Part shown: positions 6,367 through 10,269 of the stretch, in pieces
Layout: each line of letters starts with the position of its first letter
How positions within the stretch are numbered: the first letter of the stretch is position 1
Origin: Chloroflexota bacterium
Lineage (GTDB): Bacteria; Chloroflexota; Dehalococcoidia; JABGRK01
Length of the DNA: 10,269 nucleotides
NCBI GenBank assembly: GCA_030665485.1
Contig: DAOUZV010000034.1
Coordinates: 1-10,269, forward strand
Direction of reading: 5' to 3'
The notes under the pieces: generated by a model
The model's database searches: none
Told to the model about the DNA's origin: nothing
What the model saw: only the letters and a program-made list of their open reading frames with translations
Translations under genes and position numbers: made by a program

Positions 6367-6400
6367 ATTGTCAACCACTCCTAGTTTTTCGGTTGACAAT
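6367..6400. promoter_or_regulatory. BirA operator (biotin repressor site)
   Basis: ATTGTCAACC (6367-6376) and GGTTGACAAT (6391-6400) are a perfect 10-bp inverted repeat separated by exactly 14 bases. The known BirA box in bacteria has the form TTGTnAACC, 14-16 bases, GGTTnACAA; this site has C/G at the variable position. It stands directly before birA and the bio genes, which makes BirA bound to biotinyl-5'-AMP the obvious ligand. The right arm contains the -35 hexamer of the proposed birA promoter, so binding should block RNA polymerase. Confidence 0.9.
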
Positions 6401-6422
6401 TAAACTTGTTGCAGACTAAAAT
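6393..6422 (+). promoter_or_regulatory. Promoter of the birA-bio operon, overlapping the operator
   Basis: A perfect -35 box TTGACA (6393-6398) lies inside the right operator arm. A -10 candidate TAAAAT (6417-6422) follows after 18 bases. Transcription would begin near 6429, just before the ATG at 6433, giving a near-leaderless mRNA. This promoter would place the in-frame TTG at 6406 outside the transcript. Confidence 0.62.
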
Positions 6423-6432
6423 ATACAAAGCT

Positions 6433-7395
6433 ATGCGCGATTTAATCCTCAAAGAGCTAAAACAGCAAGACCACATCTCCGGTGAGCAGTTGGCAAAGCA
6501 ATTCAACATCTCCAGAACTGCCATCTGGAAGCACGTGAACGAGCTACGCAAGATGGGGTACGAAATAGAGTCCCACCCCCATTACGGCTACGCCCTCATC
6601 AAAAACACCGACCTGCTGGTTCCCGAGGAGATAACATTCGAGCTAAACACGAACGTTATCGGCAAGCGCATCCTGCACCTCAGTGAGGTCGACTCAACAC
6701 AGAACATAGCCGATAAACTGGCGCGAGAGGGTGCTGAAGAAGGAACGTGTGTTATAGCTGAAAAACAGACGTCTGGCCGCGGCAGAAGGAGCCGTAACTG
6801 GGCATCGCCGTTCAAGGATGGCGTCTATATATCGATAATCCTGCGACCAAACCTCAAGCCGCTGCACATCATTCAGATACCGCTTATAGCCGGCGTGGCG
6901 CTGGTAAAGGCCATGGAGAAAACGACAAGCCTTACACCCAGCATCAAATGGCCCAACGATATATTCCTGTCCGGCCGTAAAGTAGCAGGGATTCTCACAG
7001 AGGTTAACTGCGATATAGACACCGTTCACTACATCGTCCTTGGCATCGGCATAAACGTAAACACGCGCAAAACCGCCCTGCCAAAAGAGATAAAAGGCAC
7101 AGCCACTTCCCTGTCCCAGGAGTGCGGGCACGACATATCACGCGTTGATTTTCTGAAGCAACTGCTTTTGGAACTGGAAACGGCGTACAACGAGTTTGTA
7201 ACAAACGGATTTGAGGCAATTGGCAAGCAGTGGATGGCCTACAACAACACCATAGGATCAAATATCAAGGTAAACGACGGACAAACCGAGATTGAGGGCA
7301 AAGCGCTCAGGATTGACGACGACGGTTTTTTGATAATCAAGACCGATGACGGTCAGACACAACGTATCATAAGCGCAGACATATCACTTAAATAA
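6433..7395 (+). CDS. birA: Bifunctional biotin ligase / biotin operon repressor BirA
   Basis: BirA activates biotin to biotinyl-5'-AMP and transfers it to carrier lysines of carboxylases; with spare biotinyl-AMP it dimerises and represses biotin genes. An N-terminal winged helix-turn-helix (ISGEQLAKQFNISRTAIWKH) shows the regulatory form. The ligase domain has the GRGRRSR adenylate-binding loop (about 115-121), KWPND (172-176) and the lysine in GRKVAGILTE, and a C-terminal SH3-like domain follows. I chose the ATG at 6433 (320 residues): it gives the family-like MRDLILKEL start and fits the promoter. An in-frame TTG at 6406 would add nine residues (329 total) but lies upstream of the predicted transcript start. 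Neither start has a Shine-Dalgarno. It is the first gene of the operon, 20 bases before bioB, so it is probably autoregulated. Confidence 0.95.
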   Translation: MRDLILKELKQQDHISGEQLAKQFNISRTAIWKHVNELRKMGYEIESHPHYGYALIKNTDLLVPEEITFELNTNVIGKRILHLSEVDSTQNIADKLAREGAEEGTCVIAEKQTSGRGRRSRNWASPFKDGVYISIILRPNLKPLHIIQIPLIAGVALVKAMEKTTSLTPSIKWPNDIFLSGRKVAGILTEVNCDIDTVHYIVLGIGINVNTRKTALPKEIKGTATSLSQECGHDISRVDFLKQLLLELETAYNEFVTNGFEAIGKQWMAYNNTIGSNIKVNDGQTEIEGKALRIDDDGFLIIKTDDGQTQRIISADISLK

Positions 7396-7415
7396 TTAGG
7401 AGTTATAAAGAGAAT

Positions 7416-8402
7416 ATGCCCATAACAGAGTTTGCAGACATTTCAATAAGAGGCAAAAGCCTCACCCGTGATCAATGTCATGAGGTGCTCGACTGTCCCG
7501 ATGAAGATGTAATGCTCCTGCTCCACGAAACATACAAAATCCGGCGTAAATACTTCGGCAATCGCGTACATGTACAAGTCCTTAGAAACGCAAAAAGTGG
7601 CTTGTGCTCCGAGGATTGCCATTACTGCTCACAATCAAAAGTTTCGGAGGCACCAATAGAAAAATACACCCTTGTTCCAAAAGATACGCTGGTTCAGGAA
7701 GCCAAAAAGGCCGAGCAGATAAAAGCAGCGCGCTTCTGTATGTCAACCAGCGGTAACAGGCCAAGCGACGCAGAAATAGAGGAATTGTGCGATATTATCA
7801 GCGCCATTAAAACCAATACGCAGCTTCCCCTCTGTGCCTCGCTGGGCTTGCTCAAGGACGGTCAGGCGGAAAGGCTGAAGGCGGCAGGGTTGGACAGGGT
7901 AAACCACAATTTAAATACCAGCCAACGCTACTACAGCCAGATATGCACAACGCATACGTTCGAGGAACGGGTCGATACCATAACCCGCTGCCAGGCCGCC
8001 GGCCTCGAGATCTGCTCCGGGGGCATCGTCGGTCAAGGCGAAGTCAACGATGACATCATCGATATGCTGCTTGCGTTGCGGGAAATCAAGCCTGAGGCTA
8101 TCCCCATCAATTTCTTGATTCCCATCGATGGGACGCCGTTTGAGGGGATGGACACAAAACTAAGTCCGCAAAAATGTCTCAAGGTGCTTTGTCTGGCACG
8201 TCTTATCAATCCGCCGTGCGAGGTGCGTGCCGCGGGAGGCTGGGAATACCACATGCGCAGACTGCAGCCATTGGCGCTCTACGCCGCAGATTCCATCTTT
8301 GTCACAGGTTATCTCACAACCGGCGGAACATCGGTAAAAGAGGTTTGTGACATGATTGAAGACATGGGCTTTGAGTCAACAATCGAGGATGCGGGGTGCT
8401 GA
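7416..8402 (+). CDS. bioB: Biotin synthase
   Basis: BioB is the radical SAM enzyme that inserts sulfur into dethiobiotin to form biotin. In this 328-residue protein the [4Fe-4S]/SAM cluster cysteines are C64, C68 and C71 (CSEDCHYC). The sacrificial [2Fe-2S] cluster ligands are C107, C139, C199 and R270. Family blocks NHNLNTS, CSGGIVGQGE and NFLIPIDGTP are intact, and the wording resembles the Gram-positive type of BioB. One deviation is GGWE (W275) where GGRE is usual after the ligand Arg. The ATG has an AGGAG at 7398-7402, rather far upstream, or AAGAGA close by. It lies 20 bases after birA, so it should be under the same BirA-controlled promoter. The stop overlaps the ATG of an 11-codon ORF leading into bioF. 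Confidence 0.97.
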   Translation: MPITEFADISIRGKSLTRDQCHEVLDCPDEDVMLLLHETYKIRRKYFGNRVHVQVLRNAKSGLCSEDCHYCSQSKVSEAPIEKYTLVPKDTLVQEAKKAEQIKAARFCMSTSGNRPSDAEIEELCDIISAIKTNTQLPLCASLGLLKDGQAERLKAAGLDRVNHNLNTSQRYYSQICTTHTFEERVDTITRCQAAGLEICSGGIVGQGEVNDDIIDMLLALREIKPEAIPINFLIPIDGTPFEGMDTKLSPQKCLKVLCLARLINPPCEVRAAGGWEYHMRRLQPLALYAADSIFVTGYLTTGGTSVKEVCDMIEDMGFESTIEDAGC

Positions 8403-8437
8403 TGACTACAGGTAACCTTTTATTAATACCAAAGTGA
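8402..8437 (+). other. Eleven-codon ORF linking bioB and bioF
   Basis: An ATG overlapping the bioB stop (TGATG, 8400-8404) opens MTTGNLLLIPK and stops at TGA 8435-8437, nine bases before the bioF TTG start and in the same frame. It could carry terminating ribosomes from bioB to bioF (translational coupling), or it may be an eroded former bioF N-terminus. A mini-ORF this short could also be chance. Confidence 0.3.
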
Positions 8438-8446
8438 GTATAAACA

Positions 8447-9616
8447 TTGAACACATTTGCCGAAAAAGAACTTGCCTCATTAAAACAGCGGGGTCAACTG
8501 CGCGATTTATATGTGCTGCCTGAAACCGGCGGCCAGATAACTGTTGACGGCAGGACGGTTATAAACTTTTCCTCAAACGATTACCTCGATCTGGCCAGAG
8601 ACCGGCGGCTCAAAGATGCCGCCATCCGGACGGTCGAAGAGCTGGGCTGCGGCGCAACGGCGGCCCGCCTGATGACGGGGCACTTGAAGCTGCATGAGCA
8701 GCTTGAGTCCGACCTGGCGCAGATGATGGGAACAGAGGCCACTCTTGTCTTCGGCAGTGGTTTTTTAACCAATCTCGGCGTCCTTACCGCACTGGCCAAG
8801 GCCGGTGATGAAGTTTACGCAGATAAGCTGAATCACGCCAGTCTGATCGACGGCACCCGCTTGAGCAAGGCTCACAGCATGCGCTACCTGCATAAGGACC
8901 TGAATCATCTGGAAAGTCTGCTCAAAAAAAGCAAAACCAAAGGCAAGCGCATCATCGTATCGGATTCTGTATTCAGCATGGATGGAGATATAGCACCTCT
9001 GGCGGGTCTATCTGAACTTGCACAGCGATATGACGCTCTGCTGGTAATAGACGAGGCTCACGCAATCGGGGTAATGGGCGAAAACGGCGGCGGAGCGTGC
9101 CGGATTAAAGGGAGGGAGATCAAACCCGATGTCGTTATCGGAACCTTAAGCAAGTCGCTGGGAGGATACGGCGGGTACGCCGCCTGCTCGGCATCGATAC
9201 GCAAGTTTTTAATAAACAACGCGCGCAGTTTTATATACTCCACTGGTCTGCCTCCGGTATGCGTCGGCAGCGGTCGTGAGGCTGTGTTCGTCTTGAAGTC
9301 AAATCCCAACCTAGGCAAAACGCTGCTTGATAGGGCTGAGCGCTTCAGGGATTTGCTGGCCGGCGCGGGACTGAACGTCCCCGAATTTGAATCTCAGATC
9401 ATACCGATTCTGGTGGGAGGCAACGACGAGGCGGTGCATTTCTCGCAGTTGCTGTGGGATCGGGGGCTTCTTATCAAGGCAATACGTCCACCAACGGTAC
9501 CGGTCGGTACTTCGCGGGTACGTTTATCGATAACGCTGGCGCTTTCAGATGAAGTTCTGAGCAAGTCGGCGGATATGATTGCACAAACAGCTAAAAAAGC
9601 GGGAATCATTTCGTGA
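8447..9616 (+). CDS. bioF: 8-amino-7-oxononanoate synthase
   Basis: BioF is the PLP enzyme that condenses pimeloyl-thioester with alanine to make 8-amino-7-oxononanoate (KAPA), the first ring-assembly step of biotin synthesis. It has 389 residues, full length. Visible landmarks are NFSSNDYLDLA near the start, H130 in NHASLIDG, SDSVFSMDGD, D202 and H205 in IDEAHAIGVMG, the Schiff-base lysine K236 in GTLSKSLGGYGG, and IRPPTVP with the downstream Arg near the C-terminus. Related alpha-oxoamine synthases such as glycine C-acetyltransferase share these motifs, but the position between bioB and bioD decides for BioF. The start is a TTG directly after in-frame stops at 8435 and 8441; only a weak GTGAG (8434-8438) precedes it, and the next internal ATG would lose essential residues. 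The stop overlaps the bioD GTG start. Confidence 0.95.
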   Translation: MNTFAEKELASLKQRGQLRDLYVLPETGGQITVDGRTVINFSSNDYLDLARDRRLKDAAIRTVEELGCGATAARLMTGHLKLHEQLESDLAQMMGTEATLVFGSGFLTNLGVLTALAKAGDEVYADKLNHASLIDGTRLSKAHSMRYLHKDLNHLESLLKKSKTKGKRIIVSDSVFSMDGDIAPLAGLSELAQRYDALLVIDEAHAIGVMGENGGGACRIKGREIKPDVVIGTLSKSLGGYGGYAACSASIRKFLINNARSFIYSTGLPPVCVGSGREAVFVLKSNPNLGKTLLDRAERFRDLLAGAGLNVPEFESQIIPILVGGNDEAVHFSQLLWDRGLLIKAIRPPTVPVGTSRVRLSITLALSDEVLSKSADMIAQTAKKAGIIS

Positions 9617-10269
9617 GCCAAGGATTATTCATAACGGGAACGGATACAGATGTCGGCAAAACGGTGGTTGCCGCCGGTATTTTACGATTGCTAAGTAAAA
9701 AGGGTATCGATGTGGTGCCGGTAAAACCGGTGCAGACAGGAGGAATACCAAGCAGCGACGGACTGCTTGCCCCCGATCTGGAATTCTGCCTTGCCGCAGC
9801 CGATATTAAGCTTTACCACGATGAAAAGAAACTGATGGCGCCGTACGTTTATGAACCGGCCTGCTCCCCGCATCTTGCGGGACGACTGGCTCAGTCTTAC
9901 CCTGAAACGGATAAAATACGCGACGGTATACAGAAGCTGTTGCAGTATCACCAGGCCGTAGTTGTGGAGGGCGCCGGTGGTATTATGGTGCCCCTCAATG
10001 AAACTACCACTATGCTCGATTTGATGAAAAGCCTTGGATATCCGGTTGTATTGGTATCGAGACTCGGACTTGGAACCATCAACCATACGCTGCTGTCTAT
10101 CCAAACCCTGAAGAATGCCGGAGTCGAACTTATCGGCGTGGTATTCAGCCGCATTCAACCTTCACAGCTTGAAAATCGATTCATAGAGGACGACAACCCC
10201 AAAGCAATCGCTGAGTTCGGTGATGTGAAAGTACTGGGCAGTATCAGATATCTGCCGGATTTGGACGCT
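9613..10269 (+). CDS. bioD: Dethiobiotin synthetase (3' end cut by the window)
   Basis: BioD closes the ureido ring of dethiobiotin from 7,8-diaminopelargonate, CO2 and ATP, the step before BioB. The frame is open for 219 codons to the window edge, close to the usual full length of 220-240, so few residues are missing. The N-terminus reads SQGLFITGTDTDVGKT, with the P-loop at about residues 9-17. The catalytic lysine K38 sits in VKPVQTG, and VEGAGGIMVPLN carries the second conserved block. LVSRLGLGTINHTLLS matches the later family segment. The GTG start overlaps the bioF stop (GTGA, 9613-9616), pointing to translational coupling. The reverse-strand ORFs under this gene are shadows. BioA, which makes its substrate, is not seen in the window. 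Confidence 0.95.
   Translation, partial: MSQGLFITGTDTDVGKTVVAAGILRLLSKKGIDVVPVKPVQTGGIPSSDGLLAPDLEFCLAAADIKLYHDEKKLMAPYVYEPACSPHLAGRLAQSYPETDKIRDGIQKLLQYHQAVVVEGAGGIMVPLNETTTMLDLMKSLGYPVVLVSRLGLGTINHTLLSIQTLKNAGVELIGVVFSRIQPSQLENRFIEDDNPKAIAEFGDVKVLGSIRYLPDLDA

Noticed and set aside
9691..10158. 155-codon minus-strand ORF
   Set aside because: It is antisense to bioD, whose plus frame shows all expected motifs; the minus product has no recognisable domain.

Overview
The window looks like a piece of a chromosome from a bacterium of roughly 50% GC that uses ATA freely for isoleucine. SecG, the response regulator and the kinase remnant read to me like Chloroflexota, class Dehalococcoidia. This placement is a recollection of family style, not a computed match, so treat it as tentative. 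Nothing points to a phage, plasmid or transposon: I saw no transposase, integrase, CRISPR array, tRNA or rRNA.

Layout. (1) Positions 1-3856, plus strand, hold a translation and secretion block: a few codons of an upstream gene (perhaps gatA), gatB, secG, a gap with a hairpin, then fmt and queA overlapping by 4 bases. A TATAAT box lies so close to the fmt ATG that its mRNA is probably leaderless. (2) Positions 3857-4574 are not empty. A 31-codon minus-strand ORF with a strong Shine-Dalgarno encodes a lipoprotein-like signal peptide. Beyond it lies the decayed 3' half of a sensor histidine kinase gene, still recognisable by its N, G1 and G2 boxes but with a frameshift, an in-frame TAA and a ruined G1 box. 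It sits 41 bases upstream of an intact OmpR-type response regulator (4575-5255), which is therefore locally orphaned. (3) Positions 5280-6298, minus strand, hold a 63-residue KOW/SH3-like protein with a likely terminator, a possible broken two-helix membrane microprotein, and a small class I SAM-dependent methyltransferase. (4) Positions 6367-10269, plus strand, are a biotin operon, birA-bioB-bioF-bioD, preceded by a perfect BirA-type operator (10-bp inverted repeat, 14-nt spacer) whose right arm contains the -35 box. bioD runs off the window end.

How the genes work together. GatB with GatA/GatC corrects mischarged tRNAs, Fmt formylates initiator Met-tRNA and QueA makes queuosine in tRNA, so this block serves translation; SecG joins the SecYE export channel. 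In the biotin operon BioF, BioD and BioB catalyse late synthesis steps, while BirA attaches biotin to carboxylases and, loaded with biotinyl-AMP, should repress its own operon. BioA and the pimeloyl-supplying genes are not in the window. I found no wholly new system. The most noteworthy items are the BirA operator-promoter arrangement, the kinase pseudogene beside an intact regulator, the two probable leaderless promoters, and the lipoprotein-like microORF.
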